A stretch of DNA of 64,000 bases from Litoditis marina. Taxonomy: Eukaryota > Nematoda > Chromadorea > Rhabditida > Rhabditidae. The stretch spans positions 8,313,804-8,377,803 of the forward strand of contig OZ038437.1 in assembly GCA_964036275.1 (NCBI GenBank), in the 5' to 3' direction. This document shows, piece by piece, positions 1 through 10,800 of the stretch (position 1 is the first letter of the stretch; the number at the start of each line of letters is the position of its first letter). The notes under the pieces were generated by a model that saw only the letters and a program-made list of their open reading frames with translations, searched no databases and was not told where the DNA came from. A program made the translations under genes and the position numbers.

Positions 1-291
1 ACACATTGCACGGTGTGCTGATGCACGTTTCCCAGTTCACGTACGGAGTAGTCGCACAACGTTACTCTGAAAACACGTGAGCGTTTTTGAGTTGAGACGT
101 GAAGGACACGTGAGGGTTTTCAGTTTTCACATGAGAGCACGTCATTCAGCACGTACTTATTCGTTTACGAACTCTACGGGTTCTTTAGACTACAAAGGTC
201 ACGTCTAATCATTTATTCCGACGTGACAAGAGATGCAGATCAACGTACAACTACACCCTGAAGCAAAACTTCGTATTGTCATAATTCTTAC

Positions 292-3133
292 CTTGGGAAG
301 TTTCCAGTCTGAGGCCAATCGATACCGGCGATGAGGTCCTTGGTCACATCCCAGCCCCACGAGTAGGACTCGACCCCCAGAAGGGTCTTGAGCATCACGA
401 ATTGGAAAATGGCGTTGAGAGCGAAGAGAAATTTGATGCCCTGTAGAAATAAAAACAATAAATCTATTTTATGTTGTAGGTGATATCATTCTTATACGCT
501 CAACGTCTTTGATAAATAAGCTAAGCACGTGTAAATTAGGTTGATTCGAGCATTCATAAGATAATGAATATTAAACTATCATAGTTGTATTTTTGTAGCG
601 CTGTTCACGATCCAAACAAATACAGAAGTATAATAAAAAAACTTACAATGTAAGCGAAGACGATGTATCTACCGGTGGTAATTCTGCGCAGACTTCCACC
701 CACGGGAGACGCCGAGATGGTATGATCCTGGAATATTCGAGTAATATGAACCGAAACCAAGTACTGAAACGAGAAAAAACCAAAACATTGTTGTGTTTAC
801 TTTATTTGTTTTTGTTTTCGCTTTAGCCCGTATATTCGTCCTGGTACTCCACAAAACGTATGTTTCTAAGGTTTAAGCCTCTGCTGAAAACTCACAAGGG
901 CCTCACATATATAAAAAGAGAATGATCACAACCAGTATTTATGTAGAATCGGTACAAATATAACGTTGGTTGGAAAATCAATACCCATGGAATGTACTAC
1001 CTGAACAAGGAATCCGGCGACCGTCTTCATATTCTTCATTCTTGTGTCCTCGTCCATATTAGATGACGTAGAGCAAGTGTTCAGAATGGCTCCAACTTTG
1101 AATCCTGGAAAAAGTTGATGAGTATTTAAACCAAATATTAACAATGTTTCCATTGGTGCAAACGTGAAAGCCATTTTATGAAAAAAAGGCGACTCGGTGC
1201 ATTATTCAGCAGATTTGTACACCTTCATCGTACACTAAAACTTTCTTTAAAATATTAGTTTTACAATAATTTTGTAAATACTAACCGGATCCCTCATAGA
1301 TGGCCCTCCAGAGGACTACCGGTAGGTAGAAGAGAAGAGCTTGGATGGCCAGTATGAACGGCACCCATTGGTAGTAGCCTGGAAATGTAGCCGGTATGGT
1401 TAATCTCCAGATATTTGCTATAGTTTGACCTCAATACACGCAATAACCGGCGAGTTTTGACCGAGAAGCTAGGGATAAAACTACCAACACAGCGAGGTAG
1501 TACGACAATTTTTCACTCTTTCGGCCTTTTCAAACTTTTTAACCTTTCTCGACCAGACAGGAATCGACCCTGTGACCATTTTCTCTCTGTCCGACCCACT
1601 ATCCACTCGACCAACCTATCTGCATCGACTTTCTGACAGTGTCGATACACACAATGAACTACAATCTACAGTTAGTTAGTTTTCTTCGATTTACCGAAAC
1701 TTGTGCCCCGGGGGATTGAACCCGTATCTCATTCTTCTCAATCCTTACCACTATCCACTTGACCAACCTATCTCCATCGACTTTCTGACAGTGTCGATAC
1801 ACACAATGAACTACAAACTACAGTTAGTTAGTTTTCTCCGATTTACCGAAACTTGTGCCCCGGGGGATCGAACCCTTGACTATTTTCTCCCCACTCCAAG
1901 ACACTATCCACTTGACCAACCTATCTGCATCGATTCCCTAACAGTGTCGTTGGCGGGGATGGGCACCATGTGTTTTCCGATGTCCCAAAGCGAGTCCGAA
2001 GCGTCCGTTTTTTCAAACATCGGCACAAAATACGTGTTCTGCACGTAACAGTAGTCTAACGCGTACTCCATCCACCATCCTGGAAAAATCAATAATTAGT
2101 CCGGTAGATCAAATAACCTATGCATTTTTCACGCAGATACGTGTTGAATTCGATTCTCATCCTGTTTAGTTAAAGGAGGCCCAAATCGAACTTGAACTAG
2201 GGGTAAAATATCATGAAAAGTTTCAATCTGTTTTGCAATGGTGCTGCTTTATTGAAAACCGCAAACTTCTTCCATAAGAAAAACAAATTTCTTCTCATTC
2301 GCTCAGTATTCACGTCAGTTTTGATGAAATTGCATTCTTGGTGCAAAATTTTTCTGTAAACAGATTGGCAACATTGTAATGGGATGTTTGCTACATTTCG
2401 GGCGCCGCACGTGGGAAATGTCAGACTATCGACTATTTGTTGTGAACATACTTGGGGATACATTTAGTCACATTTTGAACGTGAAAACGTGAAAACGTTA
2501 AAAACGGTGGAGTCAAACGTGAAAAGGGTTTGGAGAATAATCACCTTTGTAGTAGGCGGGGAACCAGCACTGGATGGGTGAACCCACGAAACTGAAAAAA
2601 GAGAAGTGTATTTCACAAAATTTAGCAAAAAAAACTACGCAAGCGCGTTTTGCAGTTGTTATACGATGTGAAAATGTGAAGTAACGTAACACATACTGAC
2701 ACCATCAGAACTGCTCGTTTTAGGTGAGAATTTAATGCCGCTTACAGTTTTAAGGATTGACAATGTACGTTTTCTGATCATAATGTGTTGTAAACGTGTC
2801 ACGTGGCATTGCACGTGTGCTTCACGTGACCTTGCACGTGTGCTTAACGTGTATTTTCTCTCCATGCCGACACGAAGGCCGACGTGACTACGAGTCCTAC
2901 TGTTATTGTTGCACGTTTTCTGAACCTAATGTGTTTTAAACATTTCACGGGAGTTTTCACGTGCATTTCACGCCACCTGGCACGTGTATCTCACGTGAAG
3001 CTTACCTCCATCCGGACACGAATGCCGAGGTGACTACGAGTCCTACTGTAGTGGCACAGTAGTTGAGTCGATCGGAGAAGTCGCCGTCGCTCTGGGGGCT
3101 GACGGCCGACAGAAGACCCTGGATCACGTTCAT
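292..3133 (-). CDS. Innexin (gap-junction protein), N-terminal 7 exons, runs off left edge
   Basis: Exons in transcript order: 3133-3006, 2591-2545, 2079-1921, 1378-1286, 1104-1001, 727-647, 440-292; all have GT donors and AG acceptors and intron phases agree throughout. About 254 residues are present, ending after TM3 in the second extracellular loop; the rest lies left of base 1. Visible innexin hallmarks are the N-terminal [15 protein letters not shown] segment, first-loop PIQCW and DYC.VQNTYF cysteines, the diagnostic [19 protein letters not shown] of TM2, [12 protein letters not shown] in TM3 and the loop ending TGNFPR. Innexins form hexameric hemichannels in the plasma membrane. The start is the ATG at 3133-3131, aligning with the usual innexin N-terminus. 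A splice acceptor lies only 35 bp upstream (exon edge 3168), so the 5' end is either spliced from a leader exon or trans-spliced. The loop before YYQW is longer than usual, and its last codons lie in a tandem repeat. Orthology within the family is not determined. Confidence 0.93.
1545..1950 (-). repeat. Tandem 152-153 bp repeat that includes the end of innexin exon 3
   Basis: The shared block CCAACCTATC recurs at 1611, 1763 and 1916, giving unit lengths of 152 and 153 bp. On the minus strand each unit carries the copy of the exon tail GACACTGT..TCGATGCAGATAG, then a tRNA-like head with an A-box-like TGGTCAAGTGG and a B-box-like GGGTTCGATCCCC, then a spacer ending GTGTGTATC. The rightmost copy overlaps the coding end and splice donor of innexin exon 3 (exon edge 1921); the other two lie in the intron. 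Confidence 0.85.
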
Positions 3134-3227
3134 CCTCGGAAGCACTTCGCCGTATCTAGTATGGGTGGCTGGAAAGAGAGAAAAAGTCACATAGATCAGT
3201 TTGAACAAGCGCTCAAAAAGTTGCAAA

Positions 3228-3281
3228 AGAAGACACTGTATCACGTTCATCCCCCAGTGAGGAGTGCGCCGTATCTAGAGG
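3228..3281 (-). repeat. Partial copy of the innexin start-codon region
   Basis: This block resembles 3110-3162, which holds the innexin start codon and flanks. It contains a second in-frame ATG followed by codons for NVIQ, about 120 bp upstream of the assigned start, and the frame stays open between the two. It could be an alternative start, but the upstream peptide lacks the conserved innexin N-terminus, so a partial duplication is more likely. Confidence 0.6.
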
Positions 3282-5121
3282 TCTGAAACTAAAAAAACAT
3301 ACTTGGATGAATAAATTACTGGATCTTATTAATTCGAAAGAACTCAACTATTTTGTGAAGACCACACTCAATAAAAATTGTGGAAAACGTTGATCTGTAG
3401 AAAATAGTTTCAAATTGATCGAAATAAATGCAATGTTTATAAATGAACATCATTTCGAATTCCAACAATTTCATAATATAAACACAATAATGTCACATCA
3501 GTCAAAAAAGTTTATTGACTGAATGCTTTCAGTCAAGATGTATCATTTAGATATAGCTAATCTTTCTTATTAGAGTTAGACTCCAAGGATAAGTTCGATA
3601 ATAAAATAAGATACTACTGTACTAAAAAATAGTGATCTGATCTTGTAAAAATCGATAATTGGTCTCAAAAATCAATACGCATGCGATTTTCTGTCTGAAC
3701 AGATAGTATGCGATGGTAGCGGAAGAATTCCAGCCAGCGGACCGGTGGGCGGGCACTGTCTGATCGTCTGGCACCCTCTCCACTCTCTAACCGCCTTTTG
3801 AACAGTACCACACGGCTGGAAATTATATGCATGAGCATAGGCGAGGGACCGGCAATTGTACAATACCAGATAGGAAAGAACTACTGAAACGTGTATAATC
3901 GTGACGGAACACGTGAAAAAATACGTTAAAAACCACGTGATCTGAACTTAAGGAAAATAACGAGGTGCCGGCAAATTGTGCAATACCAATTAGGAGAGAA
4001 CTACTGGAACGTGCAAAAGCGTGAGAACGCATTCAAAAAACACGTGATCTGAATTTTACTGTATAATGAACCAAATAGCAGAAAACAGTGAATGTACGTG
4101 AAGGTAGGAGAAAGGTGGTAAAGACACGTGAATACTTTAGATTTTGGAGACAGTTCATAACCAAGCATCAGTGTTCCAAACAACCCACACGTTTGCTTCA
4201 GTTACGGTAACGTGTACAGCACGTAAACATATTTAAACGTGATATTTGATCTAGAACGTCGTCACTAGGTTTAATGCCCAATTTCAACAAAAAATCCAAT
4301 TAACTAAAGTTGACCACCACTCTGTTTACATACAACATGTCACCACCGTAGGGTTGTTAAAAATAAAACTCGAACTCGAAAAACTCGAAAAAAACTCAAA
4401 AATTCGGATTTCGAGTTCAACTCGAAACTCGAATTACTCGAAAATTTCAGAACTAGAAAAACTCGAAACTCGAAAAACTCAAAATTTTCAACTCGATTAA
4501 CCACCCTACCACCGACTGTCACCAAACTGTCAGCAAATTTCTGTGTCTGTAGTTTGGTTTCGGGCCATTTCTGACAATGCATGTTAAACTCAAACTTCAC
4601 GAATTTCACCGAAAAACGAAGAGATCAAACTATAAACACAACGAGATCGGGCACACACCGTATAGTCTTGGTTTGATTAAAGCAAATCATACATTCATTT
4701 TACAATACCGTAATCTTTTTGCACTTTTACGGCGTCTGCATCTTTTTTCTTCTGCCGCTAATTTGCATTATCGGCAGCATGGATGATAAATGCTTTGGTG
4801 ATACATTTTTTTTTACAACGGGGAACACTTTGATAAAGAAGTGTTCAGAAAGAGAATCAAGAATTTCATTAAAAAGTAACCACAGAGAAAAATATTAAGA
4901 ATTTAGTGAGATGTAAGAATGTACATGTAGATTTTTCGTTTTTTCATAATCATTCGTTTTTCTCGCATTTTTCTGTATAAACTCAAATTAAGTATACACA
5001 CGAAAGAATATAAAATCTCTACACTTTTCTGAGCGTTCAGTTAAGTTTTCCTGCTTTTGGCATTGGATTTCGCAGAGACAGGCGCGGGCGAATACTACAT
5101 GGCACTGCCTTTTAGAACGGA
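3282..5121. other. Intergenic, no gene seen; TCACGTGAA-rich
   Basis: No exon with coding-like composition and splice signals was found. From about 3880 to 4250 the words ACGTGAAA and CACGTG recur many times, as they do in 2460-3000 inside the innexin introns. The hAT-like TCGAG element (4349-4509) and fragments with the GATCAAACTA(C/T)AAAC word lie at the right. Promoters of the innexin gene should lie here, but no specific element could be identified. Confidence 0.5.
4349..4509. mobile_element. hAT-like nonautonomous element filled with AACTCGAAA array
   Basis: The ends are TAGGGTTGTTAA and its inverse (TTAACCACCCTA). The interior is many copies of ACTCGAAA and its complement, so the strand can fold on itself. 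The flanks share CCACCG on both sides, though the 8-bp duplication is not perfect here. It belongs with the copies at 18376 and 49635, which do have exact 8-bp duplications. Confidence 0.75.
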
Positions 5122-5193
5122 TCCTCGGTAGTATAGTGGTGAGTATCCGCGTCTGTCACATGCGAGACCCGGGTTCAATTCCCGGCCGGGGAG
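5122..5193 (+). tRNA. tRNA-Asp (GTC)
   Basis: Full 72-nt cloverleaf: acceptor stem TCCTCGG pairs with CCGGGGA (one G-U), discriminator G, A box TAGTATAGTGGTGAGTAT, anticodon loop CTGTCAC (anticodon GTC), B box GGGTTCAATTCC. No intron. A T run follows within 6 bases and would serve as the Pol III terminator. Confidence 0.96.
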
Positions 5194-5887
5194 AATTTTT
5201 TGCATTTTCCCAATTTCGATCTATGCAAACATTTTGGTTGAAATTGAAGATATTGCAAGTTCCACAAACCACAAAACTTTGTTCGAAAATCGAATTTGGA
5301 ATGTTTTTTTCTTCAAATCTAATCAGCATTTATCAAGTGCAGTGTCGACATGCTGCTATTTCCCTGGAGAATGAACATATGAGGAACACCAGATTTGAAG
5401 TTCACAACTTTTCGAGTTAATTTCTGTTTCCAAGAACTAGATTGTAAAGTTTGTAATTTCATATTTTCAATTTCCGTGTTTTTTTAAACAGTCGTACAAT
5501 GTTGAAAATCTGTTAGAGTTTTGAATTAGGTTCCAAATCGAAACCTAACTAAACTATAAAAAGAAATATTTTTTTCTCACTTATACTAATATACTTACCG
5601 AAACTATAATGGAACGTGATTCAGTAGAAGATTCCTACAAGTTCGTTCCCAATCAAACTATACTTTTTTTTAACTTTTTTTCTTTACTAAATATATAATA
5701 AATAGTTTATTAATATTGGTGAAACTTGATTCCGAATCAAAACTCGAAACCCGACTCGACATGTTTTCTAGACCCGCCAGTCATGTCTCAATTACCTGTC
5801 ACTTTTATACCATGAATACTTGATGAGGTCTACTCAGGTTAGAGGGTTGAACCGAATCAAAACATCACAAATCCACTTAGGGGAGAG

Positions 5888-6226
5888 GTTTCTCTCTCTC
5901 TCTGTTATCTCTCTCTCTCTTTCTCTACCTCTTCCCCCTCCCTCTCCCTCGCCCTCTCCCTCTATCCTTCCCTCTCATTCTCTCTCTCTCCCTCTCTCTC
6001 TCCCTGTTTCTCTCTCCCTCTTTCTTTCTTCCCCTCTCTCTCTCCCTATCCATCTCTTTCTAGGTAGACAAACGGTTTTCCCTCCCAAACCACCTCAATT
6101 ACCCCATTGCCCATGTGACAGATGGCTGTCACTTCATACGAATAGATACTTCTTGTAAAACATTGCTCCATAGTTTTGTTCTCCCTCTCTCCCTCTCTCT
6201 CCCTCTCTCTCCCTCTCTCTCTCTCG

Positions 6227-6288
<62 letters not shown>

Positions 6289-6345
6289 GACTCTCCATAG
6301 TTCTCTGGCTCTTTCTCTCTCTCTCTTTCTCTAGTCGGATGCGCT
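5888..6345. repeat. CT-rich low-complexity tract and (CT)n microsatellite
   Basis: Two pyrimidine tracts, 5888-6060 (imperfect CTCTCCCT) and 6180-6345 (near-pure CT), are split by about 110 bp of mixed sequence. The long open frames here are artefacts of the dinucleotide repeat. Confidence 0.95.
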
Positions 6346-7301
6346 ATAGAGAGCGACCGAATCTTCATTGTAGTTTGCTGTCGATATGTCTTCTAATTTA
6401 CAAATACCGACCAAAAAGCGAGGAGATCAAACTACAAACACATCTGCACTGGAAAACAAACACCGTTATAGATATTTAATAACTTTTGTTTACTACACTT
6501 GATTTATCCATTTATACTTACTTTAGTATAGGGTTTCTCGCTGTTTGGAAAGAGCACTTTTTCGAACACTTTGGCATCATCTACAAAAGTCTGCCAGGGA
6601 GGAAGAACTGGAAGATTGGTCTTTATAGGGGTGTAGTTTGGTGTGTATGACGAATCAAACTACAAATAAAAATCCGTCATTTTCCCTGCATCTGTTATTT
6701 CACATTCTCAAACCAATTCCGCTTCTTGCAAGCGAAACAGATTCGAACCTTTGAGTATGGCTTTTGTTCTAGAACGACAAGCCAATCTTTATGAACATTT
6801 TATCAAAAGTCAGTCCAAAAGTGGTCGAAATTCGATAAGCCACGCCCCCTCAAGTACCTCTCTAACTCCCCCAGGTTCTGTCTGAGACAAAAAGAAAGCA
6901 ACACGATTTGAAAGTCCCGAGCGAATTGTATAGCGAATGGTGGCAAAACTGTGGTTACCTTCCTATTTATATTGCTTTGAAAATGACAAATTATGTTTGA
7001 AAAACTGTACTTCTTTGGTTATTTCTGAACTTTAGAACTTGAACTTCCAGACCACTTTTAAATTTTAATTAGCAACAATTGACTCGGCTAACTATGCACT
7101 TGCCGAATTTTCAGTTACCAATCACATTATCTATATGGGAGTTTCCAACATAATTAGTGCTATTCCAAGAGTGACATCACGTTCAGTAATTTGAATGAGT
7201 GTTTCAAAAAAAACTGAGTTCGAAAAAGAACTGATGACTTTGTTAATATATCCCCCTCCTCTCTCTCTCGCTCTCGCTCTCGCTCTCGCTCTCGCTCTCT
7301 C

Positions 7302-7336
<35 letters not shown>

Positions 7337-7617
7337 TTGTCGCTACTGCTCTCTTTTATTCTCCTAGTATCTCAAACTATTTAAGCTTTTTTCGAATTTA
7401 CTACATTGCCAACTTGCGTACTTTTATAATAACATTTTCATTTAATTTATTCATGTTGTTCAACCATGCTATTCTCGTCAAATTTCGTGATTTACTACAT
7501 TTCGATGAGTTTGTTCATTCTGTGCACTAAATCAATGATTTTTGTTGAATGCACATTTTTCATCCCATTACCACCAATTCAGTTTAACCTCAATGAAAGA
7601 TTTGAGGTTTATAAGCT
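6346..7617. other. Intergenic, no gene seen
   Basis: AT-rich sequence with short inverted-repeat remnants carrying AGTTTGATC-type words (about 6405-6440 and 6620-6665) and a (CT)n tract at 7257-7338 preceded by a CTCTCG run. I see no exon here. The upstream regulatory region and any 5' exon of the channel gene that starts at 7892 would lie in this stretch. Confidence 0.4.
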
Positions 7618-7850
7618 TTAGTTCATTCCACTCATTTATAACCCTCTACAGTAATATTCTCAAAGTTGCAGGTCGAAGTTTGGTAGGTTAGCTTCCATAG
7701 ATTTTCTCGAAATTTTGATAGTGTTTTCTGTACCTTTACCACCACAAACTCTGAAAGTTTGAAAACGAAATGATGAATCATTCGCTAAAAAAAGCCTTCT
7801 GAATAATTGACGGTTTACTGTAGAAAGACATTGATTGGTGAAACAGAGTA
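7618..7850 (+). mobile_element. Inverted-repeat element family B (CTACAGTAA ends), diverged copy
   Basis: The left end resembles CACTCATTTATAACCCTCTAC with CAGTAAT following; the right end is TTACTGTAGAAAGACATTG and GGTGAAAC, as in better copies at 21100, 49893 and 62109. The acceptor of the first DEG/ENaC exon (7862) lies about 11 bp beyond its right end, so the element abuts or forms part of the splice region. Confidence 0.7.
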
Positions 7851-7891
7851 TATGTTTTCAGGTTTCTGAGTTTCGATGCCCTGGTTTTGAA

Positions 7892-10800
7892 ATGGTTGGC
7901 AGACTGCGCAGAAACTTGGCCGATGACTGGATCGACTTCGCCGAGCACACCAGGTACTTTACTAGTGAAATTCATGGTCAAGTGAGGCTCTGGAATCCTT
8001 ACCCGTTTTTGTCTTCATGTCGCCAGCGAGTCGCCGAAGATGTAAACTAATGAATATATAGTGAGTGCCAAATTTATTTATTTCTGTCTCTCGCCAGAGT
8101 CGAACCTGCGAGCGAAAGATTCGTAACTGGGTGCTGCGCTACTAGCACGAGCATATAACCACTGCGCTACTAGCACGAGCACATAGCAACCTTTAGAATC
8201 GAGTGCGTACACAGCGGAAAGTGAGATATACAGTACCCTCCTGTTTCCGTTGGCGACGACTATAGTTCTGTTTGAAAAAACTGAAGTAGAGTTGATTGTT
8301 GGAGAAAACGTCCGTATTGAAACACGTTCGATTACAGAAACGTACATTACCAACTTCGATAATCACGCTCACGTTTTACCTTACAATTTCATTTAGATTT
8401 TCCATAACTGAGAAAATAGCTGCTGTTGACATTCATTTGGTTCTCGTACTCCTATGCGGTGTTTTTACTAGTGAATTTCTGTTACAAGACAAATCACAGC
8501 AGCAAGGAAGCTGTTCGATTTTTTGAACTGCTTGAGAGCTCGAGGTGTAACCCTGTTTTCACAAAAAAATGAATCATTCACATACCAGTAATCTTTCATA
8601 CTGGAAAAATACAACATCAAGAAATCTGTTCGGTACTTCAATTCACCCTTTTCACGTAGAATCCAGTCACGTGCCGCCTTCAAAGGACATTGTTCACGGC
8701 GCTCCGCAAGCATATAATAGTGTTAGTACGATTCGTTATAGTGCTTCCGGTATTTTCACTTGTTATCTAGTTTTCACGTACACTCTTCTTTAAAGGACAT
8801 TGTTAACGGCGCTCCGCAAACATATAATAAGTGTTAGTTCGTAGTGAATTGCTTGTTTGATCTCTAGAGTCTGGTACTTTTACGGGAAACTGGTTTCTGC
8901 TAATGCAAAGAACGATTAGCGAGAGGGAATTGCTCCCGTTTCGGAAAAAAAGGGACCGTTTTGTAAAAACACTACAATTTGCGATTGACTAAATAACAGA
9001 ATAAACGCACTGAAATGCAACTCAAAAACGTGTAAGAACGTGTGAAACGTGTGAAAACGTGTGATTTCCGCAGTTTAGTACTTTTACGGGAAACTGGTTT
9101 CTGCTAATGCAAAGAACGATTGGCGAGAGGGAAATGCTCCCGTTTTGGAAAAAAAGGGACCGTTGTGTAAAAACTCCACAACTTGGGATCGAACTAAACT
9201 TAATAAAAAAAATAGAAAACGCTTCGAAATGCAACTCAAAACTTGTGAAAACGTGTAGAACGTGTTATATCTGCAGTTTAGTACTTTTATGGGAAACTGG
9301 TTTCTGCTAATGCAAAGAACGATTAGCGAGAGGGAATTGCCCCCTCTTGAGATAGAGTTTGAAAAAAAAGTTAAATGCTGTAAATATAAATGTCGTTTTC
9401 CACGTGATGCTTTAACGTGTAAAACGTGTAGAAACGTCTCAAGAGTCGGATTCAGAGTCTACCAACTGCGAATATAACTTGCCCCTGAAGCAGAGTCGTC
9501 TCAATTTTAACGTTTTGTTCTGCTCTGCTGTTTTTGTAGTTTGATGTTAATGCAAATCGAAAGTTGGTTTTTGAACCAAACTACATCTGACCAATGATCA
9601 CTCGAGAGAAAATGACTTCTGTATCTCCAATAAGCTTGCACTTTGAGAGGTAATAGGGCATATATAAGGCGCATATCTACGACAATTATTATAAAAAATA
9701 TCTGAACACTGGTCGGAGATATTACATACAAGTATCTAGAATGGGTGGGAGACAAAAGAATCTAGAAACAACCTATATTCAGAACAAAATGAGAAAATCA
9801 TACCTCAAATGATCATATCTACAAACGCAGCGGGATTGGAAAGCATATGCCCGAAACGCCATAGGTAACTGTGTTTGCTAGAGCAAACTAAATTTATTGT
9901 AGTAAATCTAATGTCTTCAATCATTTTCATTTCTTTAAAAACTTATTATACACCGTATATACTTGCAGCCAATCTTTGAAAGATACATTTTCAATAAATA
10001 ACGTTTTTTTATTATCAATTCCAGTTCTCACGGCATTCCACGTGCCTACGTGTCCGTGGGATTGAGAAGGGCCCTTTGGTTTCTGTTGTTTTTCGCCTGT
10101 TTACTTGCATTCGGATACCAGGCAGTATTGATCGTTGGAAGATTCAATAGGTGACGTCATGTTTATCTTGCTTTTTTGATTGAATATATGAACTTATGAT
10201 TAATGAAGAGTGTTTAGGAAGAAATTCCACATTATAGTGGGAAGGTATACGCTTGTGAAACGTTACGTCATGTGTTAAACACAACGAAAACCATAAAAAG
10301 GGCTATAATAAGGTTTTGTTAACGTTATTTGTGCCGTACGTCATCCTATTATACTGAACATAGACGACGCAGCGTACAATATGGCTATTGATCTTCAGCT
10401 TTCCCTGAACTAAGAACAACCCGGCACGGTTGGTGACCATGCCAGTTGAGTCTATCGTTCAAAGTAGAATGTGTTTCTATGAAAAGTCTTTCTATTGGGT
10501 TTTACTAGTACAACAAAATTGACTTGCAATAAATTTAAATAAAGAGGTTGTTTTTAGGAGTCTAGAACTTTACGGGCTGTAATCCTATTATATTTATTGG
10601 CTACAGAGTCCAAGTTGTAACTAGATACAGGAGAAATAGAGTAAGAAAAAGAGAGAAAGAGAGAAGGAGAGAAATTTATTTGCACTATGCAAATTCCTAG
10701 ATTGCCTATTACAATCTTTAGTTACCTCGACATTTCGGGCAATTATCAATCCATATGTCAAACAGGGAGCCCTCATCAGTAGATGACCTGTTCTTAGTTA

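Noticed and set aside
1701..2048. 115-codon plus-strand frame
   Set aside because: Comes from the tandem tRNA-like repeat and the antisense of innexin exon 3.
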